Of a DNA stretch of 64,000 nt, positions 13,487-25,500 are shown one piece after another (the stretch's first letter is position 1; each line of letters starts with the position of its first letter). The translations under genes were made by a program, and so were the position numbers. The stretch spans positions 100,310,368 to 100,374,367 of the forward strand of contig NC_058337.1 of assembly GCF_905475395.1 (NCBI RefSeq). Reading direction: 5' to 3'. The DNA is from Chrysoperla carnea (lineage: Eukaryota > Arthropoda > Insecta > Neuroptera > Chrysopidae). The notes beneath the pieces were generated by a model. That model had not been told where the DNA came from. It ran no database searches and worked only from the letters and a program-made list of their open reading frames with translations.

Positions 13487-15472
13487 TATGGATTAAAAGT
13501 TCGAGCAGCGAAACTTTGGGGTTTTTCTTTTCACATCAAAATAAGTATTTTTTAAAATTTTTTACTTTCCCGGAGTGGTGCAACATGTTTAAAAAACAAA
13601 ATGGCGTCAAAAATGGAATTTTTTTCAGAAATTTTATCATTTTTATTTTATATTCGCAAAAGGGGACATCGGTGGATATCCAAATTTGGTAGGTTTGTAG
13701 TCAATGTTAAGAACTACTCCTCATATTTTTTTGGGGTTGTTTCGTCCCTTCCCCTCCCAGTTATATATATATGTATACATACATATGGTAAAACAGTTCT
13801 TTTGACTGTAACTTGAAAAATATTTGATTGATTTTAATGAAACTAATATCAATAGTAGGTTTCATTACTTACAACTTTCGGTTAAAATTTTAGCGAAATC
13901 CGTTACATAGTTTGGCCAAAATTTCCAATTTAGTAAATTGTTTAAAATGGCTGCCATTTTATGCCATTTTGTCCTACGAGGTTAAATTTTTTTTTAAATT
14001 GTAGCATTTTTTATTATCTTTCGATTTTATAATAAGTGGCTTACCTGTAAAATGACTCCTTGATCCATATTTTTGCGAAAAACGGAAAATTTAACACTTT
14101 CTGGAAATAATTGTTTGGGGGGTGTATGGACTGGCTTTGGGGGGTGTTTTTTGCTTTGGCTTCAGAAAACTATTTTTAAAAGAGGTCTATATGGTTTAAA
14201 GCAAAATTTTTAAGTTTTAACCCTCGCGCTGTTAGGGGGAAGGGGTGTATGGAATAAATGTATCTTAAAAGATTTTAAAAAGAGGTCAAAATAGTTTAAA
14301 ATGCTAAAGTAACCCAAAACTTTAGATGTTTTTATTAATATAGCCCTTTTTACAACATCCACCCCTATCCGTCCCGCTTTCATATTTTTGCAAATTCAAA
14401 ATTTTTAATAAACGTATAAAGGGGTTTTTGGGGTCGCTGATCTCGAATTTTGCACTAGATTATCAAGAAAAAATAGTAATATTTTTAGGGGGTGTACTTA
14501 TTTGGGCCAAAAATTCGAGATCAGCGACCCCAAAAACCCCTTTATACGTCATAAAAATTTTGAATTTGCAAAAATATGAAAGCGGGACGGATAGGGGTGG
14601 ATGTTGTAAAAAGGGCTATATTAATAAAAACATCTAAAGTTTTGGGTTACTTTAGCATTTTAAACTATTTTGACCTCTTTTTAAAATCTTTTAAGATACA
14701 TTTATTCCACACACCCCTTCCCCCTAACAGCGCGAGGGTTAAAACTTAAAAATTTTGCTTTAAACCATATAGACCTCTTTTAAAAATAGTTTTCTGAAGC
14801 CAAAGCAAAAAACACCCCCCAAAGCCAGTCCATACACCCCCCAAACAATTATTTCCAGAAAGTGTTAAATTTTCCGTTTTTCGCAAAAATATGGATCAAG
14901 GAGTCATTTTACAGGTAAGCCACTTATTATAAAATCGAAAGATAATAAAAAATGCTACAATTTAGAAAAAAATTTAACCTCGTAGGACAAAATGGCATAA
15001 AATGGCAGCCATTTTAAACAATTTACTAAATTGGAAATTTTGGCCAAACTATGTAACGGATTTCGCTAAAATTTTAACCGAAAGTTGTAAGTAATGAAAC
15101 CTACTATTGATATTAGTTTCATTAAAATCAATCAAATATTTTTCAAGTTACAGTCAAAAGAACTGTTTTACCATATGTATGTATACATATATATATAACT
15201 GGGAGGGGAAGGGACGAAACAACCCCAAAAAAATATGAGGAGTAGTTCTTAACATTGACTACAAACCTACCAAATCTGGATATCCACCGATGTCCCCTTT
15301 TGCGAATATAAAATAAAAATGATAAAATTTCTGAAAAAAATTCCATTTTTGACGCCATTTTGTTTTTTAAACATGTTGCACCACTCCGGGAAAGTAAAAA
15401 ATTTTAAAAAATACTTATTTTGATGTGAAAAGAAAAACCCCAAAGTTTCGCTGCTCGAACTTTTAATCCATA
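13487..15472. mobile_element. Nearly perfect 2-kb palindrome (foldback element)
   Basis: The left arm 13487-14450 and right arm 14511-15472 are inverted copies about 0.96 kb long that differ at only a few positions. They are separated by a spacer of about 60 bp. The outer ends read TGGATTAAAAG and CTTTTAATCCA, each next to TA, which fits a TA target site as used by Tc1/mariner-type elements. The same 71-codon open frame (MASKMEFFSEIL...) appears once in each arm with one residue different and is probably not a gene. The inner ends of both arms carry GGGGTCGCTGATCTCGAAT. No transposase is present. The high arm identity means a recent origin or ongoing arm-to-arm conversion. Confidence 0.9.
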
Positions 15473-15810
15473 CACAAGGCGTAATTTCACTCTACTAATA
15501 TATAAGTTAGCATCTTCTACATAATAATGTAAATATTGACTCTATGTAGGGCTTCCATCTCTCCGACATATTCCTCTCTTTAAGGCACATTCCCGGTTTC
15601 CGAACATGATTTTGAATTCTTCGGATTTAAGCGAAAAATATAATTTTTCTTTCCTAAAAACTAAGTGTAGGTATAACTTTTTATTGATTCAATTTTTAAA
15701 TTAAAAAAAAAAAAAAATTAGCAATCAACAAAGCATTTTCTGAAAATTATTAAAGCCTTAGTATGGAATTATCTACAGTTTCTTCCATTTTTAAGTAAAT
15801 ACCTAATTTA

Positions 15811-15976
15811 AGATGTTGTTATATCGAGGTTCAAAGATTGTTTAAGAATTTGGATAGACATAAATATTTAAGTTTTAACATTGTCTTTTAGCCTTGTAAA
15901 AGACCACTATTGCGTATCTTCAAACATTAGATTTTGTTATAATCGAGGTTCAAAGATTGTTTAAGAATTTGGATAG
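15811..15976 (+). repeat. Direct repeat of about 47 bp, 119-bp spacing
   Basis: ATCGAGGTTCAAAGATTGTT followed by TAAGAATTTGGATAG occurs at 15823-15857 and again at 15943-15976. The sequence between differs. This looks like a local tandem duplication whose spacer has diverged. Confidence 0.7.
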
Positions 15977-17325
15977 CAAGACCACATTATAGAATTATTA
16001 GGAAACGGCAAATTTTACGAAGAAAAGATACAAAAAATTGATAACACCTTCGAATTATATATTTTTTGAAAATCTCAAAATTTTAATGGAAGAAGAGAGA
16101 GGCTTAAAATTTTTTCGTAAGAACAAAAGTGAAAACCTAAAATTTCTGGTCCTAAAATTTTTTTAAATCGGAGAAACCGGAATTTTATGAATGATTATAC
16201 CATGCATAATCATATCGTAATAAAAATTATCAATTGCATGGAGTGCCCCGTAACGATCGCATTAGGTCGAACAGATTCTGTATGTAGTTGAATATCATTG
16301 TTGATTGTTTTGAATCTTTGAAACTCTCAGGATACCAAAAGCTCAATTTGTAATTAGTGGAGTAAATGAAGGTATTCGAGTAACGAGTAACGCAATAATA
16401 CGACAGTAACGTTCAAACAGGTACTGATTATTTTAGTAACGAATACATACGGGTACTCAATTTCTCGTAATTTTTACAATACTATTCTCTATATGATCCA
16501 ATAATATAGATAATATAGAGTTGAATCAAATGACCTTACTAAAGTGACTCTATGTATTATTACATTTAATGTAAACACAGGACAAAAGATACAAATCCTA
16601 TAGACATAGAGAATAGATTGTAAGAGTTCTTTTAGATACATATTCTTTAGTTCTATTATAAGGAGCAGTTTGTTACTGCGGCTGTGACTGTATTGTGTAT
16701 ATTGGTGATAGTAGAATCGGCGCATGAAGATATGAAGGTTATAGCAAGGTTATAGGTTAAGTTATTTATATAATCTCTTTCACTTTGTTTATATCTCTTT
16801 AGTCTTTATTATAGTGAAATAACGACAATTTGCGGATGTGATTAACATAGTTAATCATAGATAAAATATAGCAGTGGGAACAGTTAATATGCTTGCTTAT
16901 ACACATAAAATGATTAAATAATTTGTTTAAACATTTATCAATAATTCAGTTTTATATACTACAATCGATTTTAAATACATTATATTAAATAAAAAAATTA
17001 AATCAATTTTTTAATATCTCATCGCTTTAAATTTTACATGTTCACTACACACATACATTATACCATATATTTAAAATAGTATTTTAAATATATGTATAAA
17101 ATATTAAAACTAAAATCAAGGCGGTACTCGGCAGTGTTATAAACAGAGAATATATCGGTAAAGTTAATATCGGTATATATATATCGGTACGGTTAATGAT
17201 ATAGTCTCTGGTTATAAATAATTTTATACAGGTACGTGATTTTTAAAAAAGTCTACGGCCTTATATTTTGGTAACGAAATCAAAAATTGTGAAACCATGT
17301 ATCGTTTTATATTTAGGGGGAATAA

Positions 17326-18143
17326 AAATAGGCTGAGGCTATTCGTACACAGCGTGTATCCTGCGCGTAAGTAATATCTATTAATATTATATTATTAATC
17401 GTAGTCAATGTCTAAATATATTCGTTTCCTGTAATAGTGTCTCATTTTTGAACGCAAGGGCTAAAAACTTCAGAACCCAACCAACTCCTCTATAGGGGAC
17501 AAACTCGAACCCAAGCAACTCGTAATTACAACAAGACAGATTATTATTTCAGTAACTAATGCCAATTTAATAATTTTAGTATTATAATCAAAGAGATTCT
17601 AATAAATATAGTAACATTTGATTATGTCAAAGATGGTATACAAAAAATGTCTAAATTGGAACTACTAAAAAAGCGATCCACTACCTGTTTAATAGTACAA
17701 ATTTTTATCGCCAGTTGGCGGGATTTATCTTATTTGAATTTGAATATTTTTATTGGCCTTAAAAATGTTAAGTAAATGGTAACTACTGAATTCGAGTCTT
17801 CTGATTTTAATTAGTACGAATTATTATCTCCAGTTGGCGAGTTGCAACTCCCAGTTCATCAATTGTAAACAGTTTTTTTCATCGATAATATAATATAATT
17901 ATTTATTTATTGACATGAAAAATATAAATTACGATTGATAAAATAATAATAATAGATGTAGAAAGCTCAAAGATCAGATGATATTGGATACACGCAGCAA
18001 ACACTATCCTGCGTGTATCCAATATCAACTGATTTTTAAGCTTTCTACATCTATTATTATTATTATTATTATTAGTTTATATTTATATTATTATTAGTTT
18101 ATATTGCTGTGCGCTGTGTGCGAATAGCTTTACTGATAAAAAT
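17326..18143. mobile_element. Composite TIR element with an internal hairpin
   Basis: The left end AAAAATAGGCTGAGGCTATT followed by CGTACACAGCG is matched in inverse by CGCTGTGTGCGAATAGC followed by a TTTACTGATAAAAAT end at 18108-18143. Inside lie a copy of the short repeat also found in HEXD intron 1 (17700-17860) and a hairpin at 17945-18066. The hairpin arms contain TAGATGTAGAAAGCT, TATTGGATACACGCAG and their inverses. A TAT/ATT microsatellite follows the hairpin. The layout suggests one TIR element that received other repeats. Confidence 0.65.
17700..17860 (+). repeat. Short dispersed repeat, copy 2
   Basis: Inverse partner of 10431-10600. It begins ATCGCCAGTTGGCGGGA and ends GGCGAGTTGCAACTCCCAGT, so its two ends resemble each other as in a small foldback element. 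It is nested in the TIR composite 17326-18143. Confidence 0.65.
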
Positions 18144-18439
18144 ATAGTATTTAGTTTTTTCACGGCAATATCTTCATGGTCAACCTTTGGTCAACTTTTC
18201 TTAAATGAAACTACTTAATTTTTGTAGCAGATTCTTATTTTTTGGTGCAATAAAAGCACCAATGCTTTTTTTCGGAATGTTTTTTCTTAGACCTCAAACT
18301 TTGGCACTTGATTTTAGGTATTTTCTGGTTTAGAAGATCATCAAGGAATTTCTTAACCATCAAATTCTGCCCATCGAAAGTACTACGCTCATTTAAGTAA
18401 ATTTATTGTAGGTCATAAAGTGTACATTTTTAACAAAAA

Positions 18440-19480
18440 TGCATAAAATAGCTCACAAACATGCTCATCATCTCTCAGAATAATTTTTAATCTGGTTTAT
18501 TTTAAGTGGAAAAGTTTTTTTTTGTTCCATCATCTGTTAGGTGATACATGTTTTATCTTTTGATTTTCTAATGGACCACTATATATTTTTTGCAGATTTT
18601 AAAAGTACTTGAAATCCTGTAAAAAACAACAAAAGTTTTTTCTTAATTCGTTATTTTTTATGAAAGATATGACAATTTTATATGTGAAAATAAATATCGC
18701 AACTGACTAAGTTAAAACTCAAGATTACCATATTTTTTAAAGAACGCTTAGGCAAATCTTAGGCTTGGGCTCCAACGCTCAATTGGAAAGACACCCCAGT
18801 GAACACATGACCTTAATATGACGTCATACATAGGTCATAAAAAGATCATTAGTTCTTGATATTTCATTGAAGAACTAAGAATTATTCAAGCTTATTTAAA
18901 TCTTGATGAGGTAACTATAAGTGTGTCTTCAAATTGAGCGTTGGAGCTCGGGCCTAAGACTTGCCTAAGCGTTCTTTAAAAAATATAGTAATCTTGACTT
19001 AGTTAGATGCAATATTCTATTGGAGTCAAGTTCGGAGATCAAGGTGGCCATTGAATTGGACCATGTGCTCTTAACTACCTTCTATGGAAATATCTTTCAT
19101 ACTATAAATCGATCATGGGAGTCCAGAACTATTTGGGCTTGTCTAAGCCAAAATGGTGCTCAATTTGAACAGATTCTTTAAATAATACGACAATTTTAAC
19201 ATTATATTGAGTTTGAAATATTTATTTGCACATTTAAAAGTACCACAACTTTCGAAAAATATAAGGGATTTTGAAACGTTTTTGTTGTTGTTTATAGGAG
19301 CTCAAGTACTTGATGTGCAAAAAAACCAAATTAGCCGTCCATGAAAATCGAAAATTTTATGCTGTATCTTCTAAGTTGATAATTTTTTTCACTTGAAATA
19401 AACTATATATATTGTATTTTTTCAAAATTGCAATTTCGAGTAAATAGCAATATCTGCCGAGAAACTATACAGAATGATTC
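18440..19480 (-). mobile_element. Degraded mariner-like foldback element
   Basis: Inverted arms can be followed from about 18480-18795 and 18925-19470. The innermost 80 bp are the best conserved (GAACGCTTAGGCAAATCTTA; its inverse at 18960-18985). On the minus strand, about 19010-19060 translates to QWPP-SPNLTPIEY with one stop codon in the gap. This matches the catalytic-domain signature WPPRSPDLTPLDF of mariner-type transposases. It is an old, deleted DNA transposon with long diverged terminal repeats. Confidence 0.6.
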
Positions 19481-19547
19481 AAGGCATATTGTAATCTAGA
19501 CACTATATACCATCTAATTAAAAAAATTTATCTGTTTTAGGTTAACG

Positions 19548-19637
19548 ATGAATGAAAATAACAATGAAACAAATTCGGTGGCACAATTTATTGAAAATCC
19601 ATTGCTAGAAATAAATTATAAACAAAATTTCCCGAAG
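19548..19637 (+). CDS. Candidate first coding exon, possibly leader of the ankyrin giant
   Basis: A pyrimidine-rich acceptor (ATCTGTTTTAG) is followed 7 bases later by an ATG and 30 codons. These begin MNENNNETNSVAQFIENPLL and end EINYKQNFPK, at a good donor AAG|GTAAAAG at 19638. Without splicing the frame stops after five more codons. The exon ends in phase 0. The acceptor ATCTTAG|GGA at 22553 also opens in phase 0, in the frame of the 2461-aa ankyrin protein. Joining them would add 30 residues plus GGSSH before the usual start. I do not recognise the peptide. The splice sites are only sequence matches, and this could instead be the first coding exon of some other host gene, or chance. Confidence 0.4.
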
Positions 19638-19929
19638 GTAAAAGTTTCTATTTAATTATGTTATACAGAGTCTATCAAAAATTAAACTCTGCTTTATATA
19701 CACTCTTTGAAACGATTAGAGATTCAGTTTTTTAAATTAATTAGCTTTTTAAAAAAACAATGCGTGTTTACTTTTGTGCGGACGCCTATAAAGGCGTAAG
19801 CGTATATATATTTTGGGTAGTTAGTAAGAGGTAGATAATGCGTGTTATTGTATCGAACAAGCCTACTGATAATTTAGTAGTACCTAGTTTAATATATCAG
19901 TAATTTTTATACAGTATGTATTCGTTTGG

Positions 19930-20249
19930 AGTTAAAGGGGGCTGTTATGACTAATTTGCAATTCTTTACATGTTAATGTAATAGAAATGTCAAATTAAAA
20001 TTATTGAAAAACACGAATTGATTAAACTTAATGCATTAAAAATTGTGAAAATAAGAAATCAAATTACACAAATATTATTTTTCAAATATAAATTATCATA
20101 ATTATTTATTTAAATTTGTGAGACAACAATATTAAATTTTAAATGTAAGTCTTAAATGCAATCCATACAATTATATATGCATCCATACAATTCTATAATT
20201 AAAGTAGTGTATCGTTACCATGGAAACGAAACTCACGCACGGAGCGAAT
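19930..20249 (+). repeat. Dispersed repeat flanking the ankyrin gene, left copy
   Basis: About 320 bp running from TTGGAGTTAAAGGGGGCTGT to ACGAAACTCACGCACGGAGC. The same sequence is present in inverse orientation at 31407-31735 with moderate divergence. Homology ends sharply on both sides. It contains GTATCGTTACCATGGAAACG near its inner end and no coding capacity. The two copies bracket the ankyrin gene. Confidence 0.85.
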
Positions 20250-20410
20250 AGGTACACTGGGAAATTCTAGGACAAAGAGTCCTTATTTGGCGTTTTTCGA
20301 TCAACGCATCGTTAGTTATCATTTTTAATTTAAAAAAACTTCTCGAGTAATATTTTTCATGGATATAGGAATTTTTTTAAAGGGATGGAGTATAACCGAG
20401 TGGGTTGAGT

Positions 20411-21379
20411 CTCACTTAGGGGGAAGAGGCAGGGTATCATTGTGCCTACTTTCTATTGGCTGCTAACTAGACGCATTCTGAAAGTATGCTCAAAGCCTTC
20501 TTTAAGTTTTTTTGATTCGTTTGTAAGCATGGAAACATGTTTGACATATGGTTGACGTGTGTGAACAACATAAATAAATAATCTTATATTCAAAAGAAGA
20601 GTAAAATTTGTAAAGAAAAATAAATATATAAAATATTTATATGCTTGTTTTAAAACAATTTTTTCAACGATATAAGTAAACTAAACGCAACAATATTTTA
20701 TTCAATTTAGTGAATATTCAATCTTCAATCCTATAGTGTTACAACTATTATAAGTTGACTAATGAAATTCAAAAGAAGGCTTAAGAATGTCTCGAAAATA
20801 AGTCGATTAATTTTCAATACTAAATTTCAACATATTAGAGAATTTTTAAAATATGAAATTAATGTAAAAATTTATTTGGGGAAATTATTACTTATTTATG
20901 TATTGAATTATGTACCCGTGAACTTAATCTTAATTTAAATAAGTGAAGTTTTATTTTTATTATTTTGAGAATTATTTACGATAATTAGTCGGTCATAAGA
21001 ATATTAAAGGTATATTCCTTCATCCAAGGGTAATTAGTTAAAAATATTATATTTGTAATTAATTTCTAAATTTATTAAAAAAAAAATACATTTTTTTCTT
21101 TAGGGTAAAAGATTTTACTTTAAATAGAAAGATTTTTTGCTCGGACCAATCTACAACACACGCAGAATTCGTTACCCATTTAAATTTTCCCGCAATTGAG
21201 AGTGCGAACAGCCGCAGCCAATCAAAAGCAGACATATTGCTTGAGGCAATCTCAAACCATGGATATAGAAATATTAAAATCTAAAACACACGAAATATTA
21301 TCGTTCTATTTGAATTTCCCGCAAATGAGAGCCGCAGCCAATCAAAAGTAGGTACATTGCTTGCCCCCTGAGTGATACA
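20411..21379. repeat. Foldback-like repeat with a 120-bp tandem duplication
   Basis: CTACTTTCTATTGGCTGC near 20447-20463 is the inverse of GCAGCCAATCAAAAGTAG near 21335-21351. The similarity extends outward (CACTTAGGGGG; its inverse CCCCCTGAGTG). The right part is itself duplicated: 21170-21247 and 21300-21366 share CCGCAGCCAATCAAAAG and ATTGCTTG at a spacing of 120 bp. No coding capacity. Confidence 0.6.
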
Positions 21380-22552
21380 CCCCCCTTGTCTAAAGTAGGA
21401 CTTTTTACTACATCCCTACTATAATTACTAGATCCGTGAATATTTTTATAATAAACAAAGTTGCATAAAATAAAGTACCAATTTTTATCAAGGATGTTTA
21501 ATAAGAGAGATACTCCCAAGTGGATTTTTAGTTAGAGAATGGGTGCCAAATTGATAAATAAAAGTGAACTCAAATGCTAATAGCAGAAAAATTCTAAGTC
21601 GGTTTCTTTAGGGTGGGAATTTTAACCACTTAACTACCAGGTTTATTTAGACCGTTGGTTTATACAAACCTGGTATTTGTATGCCCATCGAATTGAAACA
21701 TCATTTATCCTCCGCTTCAATCAAACTCTTCTCGAATCTGTAGATCTTGACTAGAATCAACTTTTAGACGACAACCTTGAACAAACAAAGTCCTTTGTTA
21801 ATTAAGCACACAGTTCGATTTAACTATTTTGATCTTTTCTTATCATTTAACATTAACCAATATTACCACTTAGAAATTCTGAAGGTCAGCCTACACTGGT
21901 TGATCTGGTAAACATTATTTTTTTATAGATTTCGTTTTGTTTGTTTGTTTTTTTTACCATGCATTTTTTAAATAATCCAGCTAATTATGCTCTGAATTGA
22001 TAAGAGCTACAGGAAAACTTTAGATTAGAAAGTTATTCTTTATAAAATAACAAATAACATTCGTTGGAAAAATTTTGTTTAACGTAATAAATATGGGAGA
22101 TATCGAAAGTGGAAAATCTGTGTTCTGTGTATACTCATATGAAGGTGTGAGTGATGTTCTCAATTTTGTTTAAATACTAGAGATAAACAAAAGCTTCAAA
22201 TAACAAACTTTATCTTTACAAAGAAACAAACAACTTTTGTTGGAATTTTTTTTTTTTAGAAAATTAGAGTAAAAACGAATGAAAAAAAAAAATATTGTCG
22301 ATAAATTTAACATTCGATTTCTACCGAAATTATAAGATTAACAGCAAATTTTTTCCAATTTGTTATTTTGTAAAGAATAACTTTCTGATTTAAACTTAAT
22401 ATATATTTGATTTTTTAATGACCTTTTAATCGGGTCGTTTTTTTCCTAGAGCCTTAAAAAAAATTCAGCTGCATTATTTAAAAGGGGACACTTGATAAAT
22501 TTTTACTATTTTATGATGTAATAAGAATAAAATTGATGTTAATATATCTTAG

Positions 22553-22567
22553 GGAGGATCATCACAT
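22553..22567 (+). promoter_or_regulatory. GGGAGG leader: Shine-Dalgarno-like motif or splice acceptor
   Basis: The bases before the start codon read ATATCTTAGGGAGGATCATC and then ACATATG. GGGAGG sits about 10 bases upstream of the ATG, the spacing of a bacterial ribosome binding site. It would be a relic if the gene came from bacteria. The same TATCTTAG is also an acceptable eukaryotic 3' splice site, and the in-frame codon immediately upstream is TAG. The two readings are not exclusive. Confidence 0.45.
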
Positions 22568-25500
22568 ATGTCTAAACAACAAACCAGTTTATATCAAGAA
22601 AATGAACGGCTTTTATCAAGTTCTTACAAATCGAAAGAAGAATTTACTAGAGAATATAAAAAGTTATACTGTGAAAATCTAAAAGCAAAAGAATTTTATC
22701 TGCTAGTTTTAATTAAAGTTGCTAAGGCCATATCTGACAACAATGTAGCTAATTTAAAAAAACTGAGCAAATTTATTGGTTATGTAAACAGTGTAGAAAA
22801 TCAGGCAACTTTGAGAGATTATTATAATGATGTTAAAAATCCTATTCAAAAAACTAATCTAGTTATTCTAGCTTGCCAACACAATAAAGTAACAATCCTA
22901 GAATACTTGTTTGATAATAGTAGCAATATTTTAAATTCTTTATCGGTTGATATTGGACGAAACATAACATTACCAAATGATAAAGATGAATTAGGCCACA
23001 ACGCAATTTATTATGCTATACGTTCAGGCAATATTGAACTTCTGGATACACTTATTAATAAATGGCCAGGAAATTATTTTGATATTAATTTCAATGAGTT
23101 AGATGAAATTATTTCGCAACCTTATGAAGAACTAAAGCTAAAGAACATACCATTGTCAGAAGAGATAGAAATTTTTATATATAACAAGCTAATAAATCTA
23201 CGTTTCTTCTCCAATGTTCCCGAGCAAAAATGTAATGAAGAGGGTAATGTTAATAACATCATAGAAAGAATTGACCTTGTACTTCAAAATATTGCCTTAC
23301 TAAAGGAAGAGTTCTCAAATCGAGAACAAGTGAATCAAAAGTTTTTATTCATAGCAAAATTTATTGCACAAAATATTCATATATTAAAACGACAGTTGAA
23401 ATCCACCTACGATAGACTACCTTGGGAAGAAATTGAATTTTGTTTGGTAATTTTTGTTTCTTCTCGTACAAATCGAAAAGAAATAAATCTATTCTATGAT
23501 GCCACGTTGAATAAAAATAAATTACTTAATCATTTAGAAAACTTTGCAAAGAGACTTAACGACGAAAAAGCTATTATAGAACATGTGGACGTTAATCTAT
23601 TAAATGTTATTCCCAACATAAAACGTGAGCAAGTCATTATGGAGATTGTTAATAATTATCCTCAATTTGGAGAGTTATATAGCGATTATAAAAAAATTAG
23701 GGATCTATATTCTTTAGAAAAAATAAGTGATTATATAAAGCTGGCATTATCAGCTGATCCTAAGCAAAAAGATGGACAGTTAATTATTACAAGAGCTTTG
23801 CAAATGATTGGTGAAAATTTAAAAAATACTCTAGAAAGTCCCAAGTTATCTAGCGATACAAGCGAGCTTCTCCTATTATCCTTTCCAAATAATACAAGAA
23901 AAGTTATTATAGGTTTACGAAATTCTCTATCACATGCGTATTCGCTTTTTAAGAGAACCGAAATTGAGGAAAATACAGATGTTATTTTTTTTATTGGGAT
24001 TCAAAACGATATTAAAAAAATTCATGATGTTATTTTTGATATTTGTCATAACAACAAAATCAAAATTATTAGAATATTGTTAACGAAAATTTATAATAGC
24101 GAAAGCTCAGAAGAGATAATAGAAATTGCTAAAGCTATTAGCATCGTTTCAATTGATAAAATGTTTGCGGAAGATTTTGGAATGTTGAAACATGAAAAAC
24201 TCAAAAAACTTGTTAAAGAGTTGAGTGATAAAATAACTGACAAAACAGATTATGAAAAATTTCTATTTTATAAAATTAATAATATAATAAATTGTGTACA
24301 GAATAAACCAGAGAGGTGCAAAAATAACTTTTTGATGGCACTTGCATCATTAAGAAGTTTGGTTTCAAGCTTGAACAATTATGATAAGATTAACCATAAT
24401 ATTATTAGAGTTACAAAATTCTATACTAATAATGCACTGCAGAATATTTCTTCTCAAATAGAGCCACACGATCTCAAAGAAATTGCTGAACTGTCAATGG
24501 AAATTCGCTTTACAGCTTTGTTAAGAATGCAGAGAGTTTCAGACACTATTGATAGTATAAATACATTAACTTCTGAAATTTTGTTTATTGTTGAGTTTGA
24601 ACTAGACGACATTAACTGGATCGAAGAATTAAAAAATCAATTCAGTGAGAAACGTGCCTTTATTCCTATTTATAAACAAAAAAAGGTATACAATTTCACA
24701 GGAAAAAAAAATCAACTTTCACTTAAGTTAGCCGAACTGAAAATAATTTTTGAAAATAATGCTATAAGTAATACTTTAATCCAAAACCTCTCTCCTTTCA
24801 AGAAAAATAAAAAACTAATATCAATAATAGAACTACTTGTTCTGGATATAATGTCAATCTTAGGCCAATCAAATAAGTATCTAAAAAACAATCTCAATTT
24901 CTTAGATGATTACTCTCCCTTATTAACAGGAAAAAGTTTACGCAATCACTTAGCACATGACAATGTCTTATTTGATATATTGTTATCTGATCTTTCAATG
25001 GCAATTATTTTGAATGCTAATAAACTTATTTCCGAAAATATAATAAAAAATAAGAAAAAACTTGGTAAATTAGTAACAGACGATCCTTCTCAGTTAAAGA
25101 ATAAATATGAGAAAAACCTTATCACTATTGCCAATCAGGAAAAAATGTTTACTGCGCTGGAAGAAGGAAATTTTGAAGATTTAAAAAATTGTCTAAGAAA
25201 AGGAGCAGATATTAATGCCAGAAGTATTAGCTCATGGACTACACTGCATTTTGCTGCTAAAAGTCCAAGTCTCAAAATTATAAAATATATTTTTGATCAA
25301 AATATAAATGCCAATGTTAAAGATATGAATGGTCAAAATCCACTTCATATCGCTGCTGCATATGGAAGGGAAAGTATTGTGGAATTTTTTTTAAGAGAAG
25401 TAGGCTTATGTATTGATGATCAAGATGACAGTGGCAAAACACCCCTACATATTGCAGCTAAAAATGGCCATAAGGATGCTGTTAAAAGTTTACTAAAAAA

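Larger units (their letters stand above)
11517..19547. other. Gene-poor region between HEXD and the ankyrin giant
   Basis: No host exon could be supported between the HEXD start and the candidate exon at 19548. The stretch is dominated by repeats: the 2-kb palindrome at 13487-15472, a 119-bp-period duplication at 15811-15976, a TIR composite at 17326-18143 and a degraded mariner-like foldback at 18440-19480. The portion 11517-13486 shows no recognisable structure apart from AT-rich runs; it should contain the HEXD promoter and 5' UTR. Confidence 0.55.

Noticed and set aside
13601-15358. Two matching 71-codon frames beginning MASKMEFFSEIL
   Set aside because: They are mirror images in the two arms of the palindrome, have no family motif and no codon bias different from the surroundings.
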